From Opisthorchis felineus (lineage: Eukaryota; Platyhelminthes; Trematoda; Opisthorchiida; Opisthorchiidae), in assembly GCA_004794785.1 (NCBI GenBank), contig SJOL01004338.1:483308-547307 (forward strand): DNA of 64,000 nt, written 5' to 3'. The position numbers and the translations under genes are program-made. This document shows positions 46,594-57,475 of this stretch, piece after piece; positions within the stretch are counted from its first letter, which is position 1; each line of letters starts with the position of its first letter. The notes beneath the pieces were generated by a model that searched no databases, was not told the DNA's origin, and saw only the letters and a list, made by a program, of their open reading frames with translations.

Positions 46594-47653
46594 TGGTCGT
46601 CATAGTCTTCGTCCTCCTCTCCTCCTCGTCGTCGTCTTGAAGGTGCTGTGTTCAAAAGTGCGATCGATGAGAGCTGAACACAAAGAGAGCCGTTTTTTTC
46701 AATTCGACATTCACAAAACGATTTTAGACCATTAGACTAGCAAGTGACCTGGCTCGAGGAGACAAAAGCCAAGAATGAACATGCGAACAGACTAGTGGAC
46801 AAACGAACGCATGTTGGTTGATCATGATTGCAAGTGAAGTTTTGTCCTTCAATTCGTAACGCCTGCCATAATTGGTGATACCGAATCCAACGAATTTCTA
46901 ACGACATTCTGTGTAACTTCGGTCTGTACAGTGGGAGGAGGGAGAAATGATCAACAGCATGGTGACCACGTGGCTACATCTGTTAACAGCTATCTCGTCA
47001 GTGAATTCAATTCGTATGAAAAACAATAGAACTTTGAATTTCCGAAAGTTCCCTTCACCTGAGCTAGCAAGCAAAAAATGGTTAAAGTGAAATGACCTAT
47101 GTCTAGCATGTAGTTCACGTGAGTATTTACCACTTACCATTGGTTAACCTTCTCGGAGTTGCAGACATTCACTATTAAGTTGTAGTTTGGCTCTCCATAT
47201 AAAAAACGCTTGAAACAATAGAGAAGTTCACGATCCGTGCTGGAGTATTAATGACCACGTGCAGAGATAATCCGAAAGTGACATTTTGTCATCCTACTCA
47301 ATGCCAGTCACACTGATGGGATTACTAGAAATCCATCTCAGATTACTGTCGTTTGGGTAGAAGTGTAAAACAGATTAATGTACCTGACTGTAAGTGAGAA
47401 ACTAAGAAAGGAACAAAGAAGAGATCACCGTCATTATTAGTACAACTATTATTATCATCGTCGCTATAAGACTTGGAGAGTAGCTATGTTACATTGTGCG
47501 TCCTGACTTGTCAGTATGGGTACTGTATGATGATGGATTTTCCTATCCTGTTCTCCATAACCGCTGCTTATAGAATACTTGGGTCATTTGTGCCTAGTTA
47601 CTGAAAACTTGATTGGGGATTCCCAGCCTTTTTTACCATAAAAAATCACTCAC
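46594..47653. other. Intron-like stretch
   Basis: Only a weak 35-base minus-strand exon candidate near 47144-47178 (NVCNSEKVNQ, donor GTAAGTG). Otherwise nothing supported. Confidence 0.4.
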
Positions 47654-47851
47654 CAAAACTTGTTTGTGGCTGACTGAGACCAAAAAATTTAAGAGCACGA
47701 GTAACCCGAGATACGTAGACTTGAGGAAGGGCTGACAAATTTAGGCAAAATTCGGCCACTAACGAAAAGATCACAATGTGACATACTAATCTGAGCTGGG
47801 TGTCACGGATGCATCTTATGTATTTCAATAACGAATTCCCAGGTTTCAAAT
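47654..47851 (-). CDS. Candidate exon, 198 bp, one hydrophobic segment
   Basis: Minus strand: the acceptor CTGGGGCGCGAACAG and the strong donor AGTTTTG|GTGAGT bound 198 bases open in one frame (phase 1 in, phase 1 out): LKPGNSLLKYIRCIRDTQLR, then LVCHIVIFSLVAEFCLNLSA, which is hydrophobic enough for a membrane segment, then VYVSRVTRALKFFGLSQPQ. Product not recognised. The acceptor is average. Confidence 0.38.
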
Positions 47852-48048
47852 CTGTTCGCGCCCCAGATAAGTGAGGATAATTGTGTGAGACTTCCGTGTC
47901 TGGATATTGGGTCGGAAGTTGTACCGGGAGGCGGGACCTTCGCGATCAATCAAGGGAAATGCACAGCAATGTACAAGACAAGTTTTAAATAGTCCGTCTG
48001 TTTGTTTATAAGCATTTCTCACTTTTCTTCGTGATTACTGCTTTTTAG

Positions 48049-48118
48049 CTTCAAGTCTGCGTACAAGACTTGCAGAGATCGAACGCCTGTTGTCTGATTT
48101 CCGAAAGCTGTATTCACC
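48049..48118 (+). CDS. Candidate exon, 70 bp, heptad-like
   Basis: A long pyrimidine tract ends CTTTTTAG at 48048 and a strong donor GTAAGT follows 48118. One frame (phase 1 in, phase 2 out) reads SSLRTRLAEIERLLSDFRKL plus YSP; the leucine spacing suggests a coiled coil. Another frame stops. This is one of the better small exons, because both signals and composition agree. Confidence 0.42.
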
Positions 48119-48354
48119 GTAAGTTACCATTTAGAGGACGTCTTTAAAACTGCGAGGATGCAGTTGCCAGTCTATTCAGAATATGAATGTATGCAAAGAA
48201 GTCACACATTGGAGGAAGGCGCATATTCCCGGAAAATGATGGATATGGATTACTGTTTTTTATGTGCAATTCATTGCTCCTGTCTGCTGCAACTTATTTC
48301 AGGCCTTTGTCACTTGGATCACAGTGATAAATGTGCACTCTGCTTTTTCTAACC

Positions 48355-48519
48355 TTGTCCACCTCAACTGTAGCCTTATGCAGTTCATCCTTTTGACTAA
48401 CTGGACAGGATTCTAGCGAACCTGGTAGCCACAGAGCTGATAAGACATTCAACTGACAGTCCGGTTGACAGCGCGCGTCGGCAGTGTTCACTGTAGCGCG
48501 CAAGTCGAAATCCGCCATG
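48355..48519 (-). CDS. Possible first exon on the minus strand
   Basis: ATG at 48519 in the context GTAGCCATGGCG opens a minus frame MADFDLRATVNTADARC ... QKDELHKATVEVDK, with a GTTAGA donor-like site after it (48354) and an alternative GTTAGT inside. Total frame is 74 codons to 48294. The composition is protein-like. Its ATG overlaps the plus-strand ATG at 48517 through the palindrome CCATGG, so only one may be real, or transcription may run both ways. Confidence 0.3.
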
Positions 48520-48700
48520 GCTACGGCAGCACTAGCCCGCAGGGTAGGGCAGAGCTGTCAAGGTAAGCCAAAAATGCAGCCGACACAGCCGCACTGGTGA
48601 CAGTCGAACCGACAGATGTCAGTTTGATGGCTTGACGACCATCTGTCAAGTAATAGAATGTCAGTCGTGGCTTCACGTCAAATGAGTTTACATGTCACTC
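48430..48700. promoter_or_regulatory. Cluster of TGACA/TGTCA motifs
   Basis: Eight TGACA or TGTCA cores (near 48454, 48466, 48556, 48598, 48617, 48644, 48659 and 48693) fall in about 240 bases, several as TGACAG/CTGTCA, the core bound by TALE homeodomain proteins of the TGIF/Meis type. Chance would give about one in every 500 bases. The stretch is also GC-rich and lies over two possible start codons. Regulatory role is inferred. Confidence 0.3.
48517..48562 (+). CDS. Possible first coding exon, plus strand
   Basis: ATG in a strong context (TCCGCCATGGC) opens MATAALARRVGQSCQ plus one base before the donor TGTCAAG|GTAAGC. The short N-terminus, with Ala and Arg and no acid, looks like a mitochondrial targeting start. 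The fit of the next candidate (48657) in phase is poor. It competes with the minus-strand reading of the same bases. Confidence 0.3.
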
Positions 48701-48714
48701 AAACCACCGAAGAG
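48657..48714 (+). CDS. Candidate exon, 58 bp
   Basis: The acceptor GTCAAGTAATAG and the donor CGAAGAG|GTGAGA bound MSVVASRQMSLHVTQTTEE in one frame (one base then 19 codons). Another frame is open as well. It could also hold an internal start codon. Weak acceptor. Confidence 0.25.
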
Positions 48715-49664
48715 GTGAGAAGGGAGGCTTGCGGGTAAGCGTGAATAGGCACGGCGCGATAGGAATGGCAGGCTGCGGCAAAAGTAGCCAAGCCAAATCA
48801 CTCATCCACAAATCGGAGTTTATCCTCTGTCGCGTGTGTTTCTGTTGTGAACACACTGGACTTTTTACCAGGTCAGCGAAAAGATTAGAAAATCTCTGGG
48901 TATGAAAAACATTTATGATAAATATTTGTCCAAAAACTCTTTTGATCAAAATTTGAATGAAACAGTCGTGAAAAGATGTTTCCAGAGCATATGAAACAGT
49001 TTTGAAGTAAAAGGAAAGTAATGATGGAAAAGTTTCGTGATGTAAGCTGCAATATGCAAAAATATGTAAAAATTAACAATGATCTGAGCGATCGCAACTA
49101 GCTCTCAGGAGGGCTTGTATAACTCCGTAACTTTAGAGTACCCAGAACTAGTATGTCCTACAGGACTGCGGTATCGGGATGAAGACGAAGTCATTTTGAC
49201 CTTTGTATCCACTATCTGTCAACTGCCTAGCGAATGCTTTAAGAAAGATAATGGGCCATAGTGCCATGAGTACCATAATTACGGGGGCCGGAGAGTGCAG
49301 ATTATTCCGGATTTTCTGTATTTCAGACGGAACCCGTCTTAACAATGAAGTAACTGATGTTCCCCACAGGCGAATACACACCCAAACACCTGACAACTTG
49401 CCTCTTGTCACAGATTTTTTGGACCACGTCAATGTAAACTCTGCTATGCAAGTACAGCTACAGAAGATCTGAATGGATGAGGTTACAAGGAGTGGAGAGG
49501 GGGAAGTAAAATGAGACAATATAGCCGAGGGGGGTTTCGACTATTCAGACTGCGAATGCCTCAGCTGTTCACCGAGGTCGTCCATCTGCAAGCTGCGAAG
49601 TGATAGGGGAAAATCCGTTGGCTTAAGTACAGTTTTTGTAAATAGGTGAAGCATGTGTGATTCA

Positions 49665-49890
49665 ACAACTTGACATTCCCACCGTGCGCTGGTAGACAGG
49701 CGTGGAGGTATAACCAGTCATGCGTAAATCTCAAGAACGATAAGCTGTCATTATCAATTGATATTACCTGCTACAGCATTGGGTATCTCTCAAAATGGGA
49801 TCAGCTGCCAGTCACTAGCTGCGGTCGTGTGGAAGATGACATTCACATCACGCACAATCAGGTCTTGCTCGAAATTAATGAATTTCATAA
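49665..49890 (+). repeat. Repeat family R2, copy 2
   Basis: Partner of 40420-40640. This copy keeps a longer open frame (LSLSIDITCYSIGYLSKWD) but the frame is not shared by the other copy, so it is not evidence of coding. Confidence 0.6.
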
Positions 49891-50053
49891 GGCAACAGGG
49901 CTTGTGGATCAAATAAAAGGGTACACAAATTCTGCTATCGTGTTAGTTTAACATTTGTTCATCTGGGCCTAAAAAGGTGACGCGCCTAGCTGGGGACTGC
50001 AGTTACTTGTAATAAAAATCCCGATCCAGTTGTACTGGAAAACAATGTTAAGT

Positions 50054-50243
50054 TCCGACAAGTACACTCATTTGCAAATCAATTTGGTTTTCACGGGAGA
50101 CTCAAGTGAATCTCTCGTCTAAGATGTTCTTCAACTGAATGTGCTTCACACAGGCGATATTCGAGATATCGCAGTATATTTTCATACAGGAAACTACTCA
50201 AAGAGTTTTCAGCAACCTTGTGAGTAGTTTCCTGTATGAAAAT
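50054..50243 (+). repeat. R1 copy ending in a perfect 22-bp hairpin
   Basis: Well-preserved R1 start (ACACTCATTTGCAAATCAAT) and core. Then 50179-50200 and 50221-50242 are perfect inverted repeats of 22 bp with a 20-base loop. The loop AAGAGTTTTCAGCAACCTTG is the R1 block that normally lies in the reverse orientation, so the tail has been flipped back on itself. Confidence 0.85.
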
Positions 50244-50245
50244 GT

Positions 50246-51480
50246 TAAGTTCTTTGAGGTAACTGGTAGAGTTAGATCACTTCTGGATATACCAAATCGG
50301 CTGAAAGTCAACAAAATAGAAGTTTTAAACCCCAACATAGATGAACACATCATAACACAATGAAATAACCTTTCAAGCGGGGGAATGGTTGTCACTGTCA
50401 CTCTATTGATGAGATAAGTTGTTACTCATCTTCACTTTCTCGATCTACCTCTCACAGTTCCAGCTGAAGCGAATCTCGATGTCTCTGTTTGCTGATGGAG
50501 GTGATCGCTGATAGGGGTTAGCTATCTGGGACATTGGTGAACAGCAGTTGTTGACACGCTATCAGTGGTATTATCACCACCTAAAAAATCACTTTTTACA
50601 TGTAAGAAGTAATGAAAACGGAATTTTCGCAACTGACATTGTATCACATTTGGGTGGGGGGCTGGGGGTAATTGGGGAACGATTCCAGTGCTATGTAGCT
50701 TTCATCCAAACATGGCAAAATGATAAAATATTGTTCAGGGGTAGACAACAGACTACCTGAATACCTAAAGAACGATCGGGTTGTCATCCTACTACATATA
50801 TACGTCCAAGGACATAGATGGTAGAAGGTTGAAACCTTTCAAACCCCAGCGCGGGCCGCTGAACTACTAGGTGATTTCATCACGTGTCGCACCGATACAT
50901 CCGGTGATTAGTCACTGCGAATCATCGTAATAGATGAAATGGAATTTAATGGGATGCCAGCGCACCTTTTATCCATGTCAATCATTAAACGTACGTTATT
51001 TTTATGGATACACACCCACCCAAATAGTGTTTATACTGACCTAACGGATACACCCCGTCACGAGGAAAGGAGAGCCAGTTTGCTCCCGTTTAATAATGCC
51101 ACACCTAAATCTATCGAGTTCCTATTACACAGTGTAAAAGCTGTTGCGTTGGACGCAAAGCTTTGTTTCTAATCCTTTCCCCCAACTACGAAAAAACTTG
51201 TGGTGGGGCACATGTATGTCATGTCGCCACAGACTGACAGTGAACTTGGTTACTTCCGGAAAATGTGAATATTCATGGTGGTTCTTTTCTCGGGCAAACT
51301 TTGTTCGCGTCTGTTTCGGTAATGTATATCCTTCAGATGAGTGCTTCTTTCAAAATGCATGTCGTCGCCTCACGTTATCGTACGGTCTTCACCACCTATA
51401 CTGTCACCCGTGTGCGGCTACAGCTGCTGCTACCACTGTGGTAGCTGGAATGTAGCAGCTTAAAACGTCAGTTTGTCATG
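50246..51480. other. Gene-free stretch
   Basis: No supported exon, domain or repeat. Open frames at 50939 and 51144 overlap in different frames without splice sites. Confidence 0.35.
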
Positions 51481-51634
51481 ATCAACTTGGGTTGCTAGGA
51501 TTCGCAGTATTTGGCCACAAAACCGCCAGACTACAAAGAAGTGCCAGTGATGAACGGTCAGTGGTGTCCAGCCTGGGTGGGTGTGAATTGTATCGTTCTT
51601 TTATCTTCAGCCTTGTTATGCTGTTGGGCCCTAC

Positions 51635-51780
51635 TTTCTTGTGTGTGTGTGTGTGTGTGTGTGTGCGTAAGCGTTTTCGCTTGCATGTTTGCTTACTGAA
51701 AGCACTTATTGTGCCGAGTGTTCATGTTTCAAATATATGTGTTTGCACAAAAAAGCACGCGCGCGCGCGCCACTCAAATA
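51635..51780. repeat. GT run and CG run (Z-DNA type)
   Basis: An unbroken GT repeat of about 12 units near 51640-51664 is followed about 95 bases later by ACGCGCGCGCGCGCC near 51757-51771. Both are alternating purine-pyrimidine tracts. All frames around 51500-52200 stay open unusually long, partly because of this composition. Confidence 0.8.
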
Positions 51781-51939
51781 GCAAGCACGCACGCTCTACT
51801 TCAACCCGGTTGTTGTTCCGACGCCACATCGGTTGTCGTAAATTGTTTTTCCTCCTGCTACGTCGTTGTCGCTCCGTGGGCACAATAGCCGCCAACGTGG
51901 AATCCTGCCACACATATTCGGCTACACACACAGGCACAC

Positions 51940-52160
51940 ATGTGCTCGGTCGCCCGAAAGCATGCAATGGCTTCAATCCAGGTCAGGAACCGTTTTCAGG
52001 CAGCCGTTACATCTACACAGGCGATCTATCGCCTTGTATGCTCCTTCGGGTTGTCAACCTCCCCCAGAAGCAAAACAGTTGTCTTACCACCGTGTTGTAC
52101 CCAGCGTCACCAAAACCGATTGCCAGACCGGACCCAATTGGCGCCGTATAGCTGAGCCCT
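51940..52160 (+). other. GC-rich stretch open in several frames
   Basis: Three plus frames are open together, one reading AMASIQVRNRFQAAVTSTQA and one SPESMQWLQSRSGTVFRQP. With all frames open, the length alone does not show which is coding. It may be a 5' exon or promoter-proximal DNA: a good acceptor, GGCTTCAATCCAG, ends near 51981. Confidence 0.25.
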
Positions 52161-52499
52161 ATATCTGCAGTTCCTTGTTCTCTCCCCTGTTATCCGAATA
52201 GTTATTATATCGAGTAGAACATTACCTGTCGAACATCGATTTTATCAGGCAAACGAATTCTCAAGCTCAATGTTACTGTCATTCCGTGGAACCGTTATAC
52301 GCGGGCAAACATAAAAAATGGAACGACGGCAGCAAACGGGACTGAATAGCTTAGGTGAACAGGTGGGAGACGCGACAAGGAGACATGCGGAATCATGGAA
52401 GACAACGTGCAACGAGCAGTAAATCATCACACATTCACGTACAGGACACGCACACCACCGCCTTGATCATTTCGGTTGGTCTACATGGCGTCGTGCAAT

Positions 52500-52728
52500 G
52501 TGTTGTTGTCAGACTTTTTGCCTGTTTTTCCGTGGGAACGAGCGGGAACAGACGGTTTTTATCACTGCTGGAAATGCTGACAAATTCTCACGGCCAGCTA
52601 GTTGTGAACGAACTTGCCAGCTTACAGGCGTGCAGCTCCACAGTTCGATGGATGGTAGATTCGGTTTCCATAATAATACCGCATCAGTTCACCATGGAAA
52701 TCTATGCTTTCAGTGTGGCAACAGTTGA
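52500..52728 (+). CDS. Cys-rich coding-like frame, weak exon candidate
   Basis: After the acceptor ATGTGTTGTTGTCAG, one frame reads CLFFRGNEREQTVFITAGN to ASCERTCQL and HHGNLCFQCGN. The paired cysteines (CERTC, CFQC) look structured, but a second frame is open over the same bases, and no donor was found. Confidence 0.22.
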
Positions 52729-53206
52729 AGCAAAGCACGAAACGTCAATGTGGAGGGTTCACTCGGTGGTCTAGTGGATTCTTGTCCGATCTTTATGATT
52801 CCAGGCTAACTGCATCAGTCTGATTGGGTTTAGCGCCACATTTGATAATAACGCCAAGTATTATGCTTCTGAAACTATCCCGCTTTACTGTTTCAAAAGA
52901 TATTTTCAGATCCGTTGTGTTTTGGATCTGATAATAGCCGGTAGGTCAAAGCTGATTCACTTTCAAGTTAGAAGTTTCCAGTTGGCTGACATTTAATAAG
53001 CTCTTTTTGCAGGATTGAAGGAGAGCTGTAGACAAGCCAGGAACTATACTTGATAGAATAAGATCATGATGAAACCAGACCGTACAGCAGTATGATATAC
53101 AGAGCCGGAAGCTTTCTAACGAAGGAGTGGTCAGAGGTATGATTCCTAGCTACGTTTGCGATTGTGGCTCACAGCAGTGATGGGGTGCACGGCAGCCAGT
53201 CTGTCA

Positions 53207-53310
53207 GACAGCCAGCCAGCCAGCCAGCCAGCTAGTCAGTCAGTCAGTCAGTCAGTCAGTCAGTCAGTCAATCCATCAATCAATCAATCAATCAATCAAG
53301 CAATCAGCCA
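53207..53310. repeat. Composite tetranucleotide microsatellite
   Basis: CAGC repeats pass into GTCA repeats and then CAAT repeats, each unit differing by one base from the next. On the minus strand it lies just beyond the 3' end of the LINE ORF at 53480-54530 and may be the short-repeat tail typical of RTE-type LINEs. Confidence 0.85.
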
Positions 53311-53479
53311 GGCAGGTTTCTAGCTATACCCCGTGTACAGTGGTCCCAGCTGCTACCGTTCCATCCACCGACGATAAGATGAATAAGAGAAAAAGAGACG
53401 AGAACTGGAGTCAATGGCTCAATCAGTTCACTGACGTCCAATTGTTCTGTTTATTTGGTATGTCAAGGAGTGCAATGGC

Positions 53480-54530
53480 TACGTACTGAAGGCAACAGCT
53501 TAGCTGCGGGATCGCTGTTGACTGTGTGACATAACTATATCTGTCAGGGTCCTGGTCTTTGGCTTGTCTCGTTCTGGATCCCCATCCCGGGAGACGACAG
53601 TTACCAACCTGGCTGAGTTTTGACTAGTAAGGGCTTTCATGCTCCGTTATCAAGCTGTGGACTAACTTCGCATGGGTTGTCTCCACCCTTCATATGGCTG
53701 GGTGAAGAGGGCCCTGTGAGGCAACTGGTCCTCTGGCATATGGATTATGCAGCCTAAGCAGCGTAACCTACGGGGTGTGGCCAGCTGGTCTACCAAGGGG
53801 GAACTACCCTTACCGAAAACTGTCCGACAAACCTCAGCATCATTGACCTGATATTTCCACTAGACCCACATGATTCTTTGGGGATGCTCATGGTCGAACA
53901 GAGAGCCTTCAAAAATTCTGTTCATGCAGCAGCTACATCTTTGACCCATAAGTTAGCGCAGATCGGACCGCGATATTGTACAGTCTACCCTTGACAACCA
54001 AACTAATACCACATTGATGCCACAAACGTCAGAGGTTGAAAAACGCCGCACTGGCCTTCCCAAACCGGGAAATAATTTTGTTTTTTCCAGTCCACCCGGA
54101 CTTTTGCAACAGCCTAGATAACCAGACTTACCTAGCCGATCGACTGATTCTTTTACAAGCATGGGGTTTGGGTGTGTTCCCACCCAATCTTGAAGTAGAA
54201 CTTCATACTTTGCAGACGTGGAGCTCAAGTCGAAGCATGCAGCAGAATTATTTAGGTTAGTTAAAATAGTTCTTGTTTCTAAAGGGCCCGATCCAAGAAA
54301 AGTGATATCGTCAGCGTACTCACTGTTTTTGAGTGAACGCCCCGGGAGTATTTCGATCCCCCAGGTGTTTGAGACAGGTAAGAAAGACCTAAGCAGCATA
54401 TCGAGTATGAAGTCAAAGAGAAGGGGCGACAGAAGACACCCTTGCCTGACTACACTAGATGTGGTCAACTCAGGAGATGTTGCTGCAGACATATACTCGC
54501 CCAAGGTGGGAGGCATATTAAACCTTCGTA
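53480..54530 (-). mobile_element. 5'-truncated RTE-like LINE
   Basis: The minus frame 54516-53953 (187 codons) reads SSVVRQGCLLSPLLFDFILD (RT block B), then KNSEYADDITFLGSGP (catalytic box, both Asp kept), then LLQDWVGTHPNP and YLGC. Past a frame change, RMPE-like HMPEDQLPHRALF and SKLSQVGNCRLPGWGS near 53700-53560 match the C-terminal end of such ORFs. The endonuclease and the front of RT are missing. Several frameshifts and stops make it inactive. A microsatellite at 53207-53310 follows at its 3' side. Confidence 0.85.
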
Positions 54531-55344
54531 AGTGACACGAATATAGAGGTGATACCTTTCGTCGCTAGACACCACCACCGCTACCACAGTTTCTGATTAC
54601 CAGAGCAGTCGATACCAGCTTTCAGATTGAGAAAATATCATTATGGGCCATCAGGAAAATGACACAGTTCCAGCACTTGTCACAGAATCAAAATATAATG
54701 AACGCGACCGCGAACCCGGGCGAAACTTTCACCTGAAAGTGCGAGAATCTTGACACACGGAGACAAACGACACAGAGAGGAATGTATGGAAGCGTAGTAC
54801 TCCGCAGCAGATCCAGGCAACCAACAGATTGATCCGGATTCGATCTAAGCATTACCACGTACAAAGGATCGGCGTCCTAATCAAGTGCAGCCGCTACAAG
54901 GCTAACAAACTGAGCAACAGGAATGCACATGGAGTCACAGCAGCAGAGATTACAACGCGGCAACGAGACAGGTCAAAGACAGTGCTTAGTCGATTACCGA
55001 TTAGTGGACAAAGTCACAACACAGGGTAACAGGTCAACCAGTAGAATCGCCCGACCAAACAACGAACCACAATCAAGGGTCAACCTGGATAGCTGCCCAT
55101 GTACTAACACAAGCGAATGACTATTCAGTACACAACTACTGATTCGCTGCTCCGCTCCGCTCCGGCCCCTAGCAACGCAATGACTATATCAAATTAATCG
55201 GCAAGGAAACGCTCACAGTTGAACGATTAAACTCAGTGAACACACCATCCATGTTACCTGCGCTAACAACATTCACCCTAGTTGCAGAAATTATGAGCTG
55301 ACAAGAATCCTGTGATCAGCATAATTTCAGCGAAATGCACGCAT
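54531..55344. other. Gene-free stretch
   Basis: No exon or domain seen. A CCGCTCCGCTCCGG run lies near 55150. Confidence 0.4.
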
Positions 55345-55570
55345 TAGCATACCAAATTGGTTTTCGCGGGAGACACAAATGAATCTTTCGTTTATGATGT
55401 TCTTCAACTGAGTGTGCTGCACCGGGCAGCCTCATGTCTCAGCTGGTACGATATTCGAGATATCGCAAAAGAGGTAACACATTACTCATGAGTGTATTTC
55501 TCTAATTTCGTGCAATTTGGGTTCAAGTAGAAAATAAGGTTGAGGGAAACTCGGTAGCATGGTTTCAGCT
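55345..55570 (+). repeat. R1 copy with a reversed flank
   Basis: A plus-oriented R1 start and core (ACCAAATTGGTTTTCGCGGG, GGTACGATATTCGAGATATC) is followed at 55515-55560 by CAATTTGGGTTCAAGTAG...GGGAAACTCGGTAGCATGG, which is the other end of R1 in reverse. So this copy is also a mixed-orientation joint. Confidence 0.7.
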
Positions 55571-55972
55571 ATTCTTTTAGACAACGGGGCTGCATGTTCA
55601 AATTTCAAACTTAAAAATCTGTTTGTGCATAGTAGTGAGACTAATGTGATGGTACTGATAACTATTTTATGCACTCATTAAAAATTATGTATCGCATTTA
55701 CTTATTTGCACATTGGATATGTTCTTTGTGTGATTGCATGGTAGACCCATTATATATTTTTAAGGACCATTTTAAATTCAACTCAAATGCTTTACTCCGG
55801 GAAACCTGGTATATGGTATGGTATATGGTTAAGAGTACAGAGGCGAAAGTGCTCTTTTGGCGATTAGGATTTTTCTGTTTGCTGAAAAATCCCGAAAACG
55901 TTCAGGTTCATCCAATGGGGATGCGTAGGCACCAGTAAATGGTAGAAGCGAAAGGCTTTCCCCAAGTATATT

Positions 55973-55984
55973 TCCCCCCCCCCA
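55973..55984. repeat. Poly-C run
   Basis: An unbroken run of about ten to eleven C bases, unusual in this AT-rich DNA; a G-quadruplex or i-motif would need more runs, which are not present. Confidence 0.7.
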
Positions 55985-56257
55985 CAAAGTGCTCTAGTAA
56001 CATTTTTGGAACCAGTGTAACCGTCTTATAGGCCCCAGGCCACGGTGGAAATGAACTCAACAACAAAGACGATTAAGAACCGTTTTTTGACTCTGCCCAT
56101 TTTATTCACATGAACCATGGTAACACTTATTCCAAGCATACTTTCGGGTGTACGCCTTTTTCAGTTTGTGTCTGTGAGCTCTGAGTATTTTATGGATGTG
56201 TACGGTATGCTGTTGTGTAGGCTTCATTAGGTGTCTATTCTCGTTGTGTATTTACAG

Positions 56258-56682
56258 CTCTGCCCTTCCCGCCTGTAGCCCCCCCAAGAAAATCCCACGC
56301 CACAGCTCTTCCGGCTTGCAGACGGGCGCACTGAAGAACTTGGATATTTTTCAGCTTAACTTAGTAGAATTAAAATTTTCACATGAATTCACTGATGAAA
56401 ATTATCCACCATCCGATTGCTTAAATAAAATTCACCAATGCAGATCAACGCTCAAAGTTATGAGTAGACAAGAGCTGTTTCGGTCGAGTCCTGGGCATTT
56501 AGGAAGGACACTGCTGCAGCACTATAACTACTGGGAAATCTACCCGGTGTTTCTGCGCCTCAGCTTTCTAGATAAGGCTGGCTTAGAACAAAAAGTTGGT
56601 AGCTTCTGGAACTATTGCTTCCGCAATTTAATGACCATTTCACCCCATGGGATTTGCGTGACTGAAGGTTGCATGTCACATG
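56258..56682 (+). CDS. Probable exon, 425 bp, unknown protein
   Basis: The acceptor CTCGTTGTGTATTTACAG ends at 56257 and a donor GTTAGT starts at 56683. One frame is open throughout (phase 2 in, phase 1 out), about 141 codons: GLQTGALKNLDIFQLNLVE, CLNKIHQCRSTLKVMSRQ, HYNYWEIYPVFLRLSFLDKA, KVGSFWNYCFRNL. It has a balanced globular-protein composition with many aromatic residues. No domain is recognised. It leads a cluster of plus-strand exon candidates, but its outgoing phase does not fit the exon at 57288 directly. Confidence 0.42.
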
Positions 56683-57287
56683 GTTAGTGCCACGCTTTTG
56701 TTGGCGACCGAAAACGTGCGAAATTAATCAGATTTTCATTGTCATCTCAGCTCAGATTCGAAGTTTCGATATGTGCGTGTGTGAATGAATGAGAGCATGT
56801 GTTTCAAGTGTTGTCAGTGTTCGATGGTGTGAAAAGAATGTGCACCTCTCCGATGGACAATCATCGACACCACGCTGCGCCTGCTCGACAACCGAAGAGA
56901 ATGAACAGATGGAAAACGATGATTTGACCACTAGTAGATTAGATACCTGTATCGACCGATGATTTGAGTAATGGGTGTTTAGGGTGATGCGCGAACTGAA
57001 CAAGCTGCATCAAGCCAGCACATAAGGACGAGCAATTGATGGGGAAACAAAGTCGGGCATTCTTCATTTGACTCAAAACTGTTTGATTCGGATGCGTTTA
57101 CACCTGGCAAAGTTCGCTGTTAATCAGCGCTGTAAACCAAACATAGGGTATTTAGCCGTGTTAAGCATTTAAGTGAAACATCTATAACATAATCACTGGT
57201 GGCGCACAAAACCAGTGCATGAGAAGCGCATCCGGGCAGCATGATAACCTTCGGCCGATTATCATTCGCAATTATGCTTCGATTCAG

Positions 57288-57402
57288 CCTCCGACAAAAG
57301 CAGTTTGCCTTCATAGTCGACCTAAGCTCCAAGCTTCTTTGTCACAAAACCCAAAAGCTAAATCGAACAACAAAACATTTCAAAAAATTTTTTGAAGGTC
57401 AA
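57288..57402 (+). CDS. Probable exon, 115 bp
   Basis: The acceptor CAATTATGCTTCGATTCAG and the strong donor GGTCAA|GTAAGT bound one open frame (phase 2 in, phase 0 out): LRQKQFAFIVDLSSKLLCHK and then KLNRTTKHFKKFFEGQ. Basic and helical in look. The other two frames have stops. A 48-base intron to CACAAACAG at 57450 is possible but leads quickly to a stop. Confidence 0.48.
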
Positions 57403-57475
57403 GTAAGTTTAGAATTGTTTGACTGTAGAACTTCACGTTTGCACAAACAGCACTCGTTTGGAACATCTTCCTAAG

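Noticed and set aside
49148..49519. 123-codon minus frame and its 89-codon plus partner
   Set aside because: Both strands are open over the same bases, without splice sites or motifs, so neither could be preferred.
51492..52151. 219-codon protein with a Cys-Val run
   Set aside because: The frame reads through the GT microsatellite, and three frames are open together. No domain or splice support for the whole.
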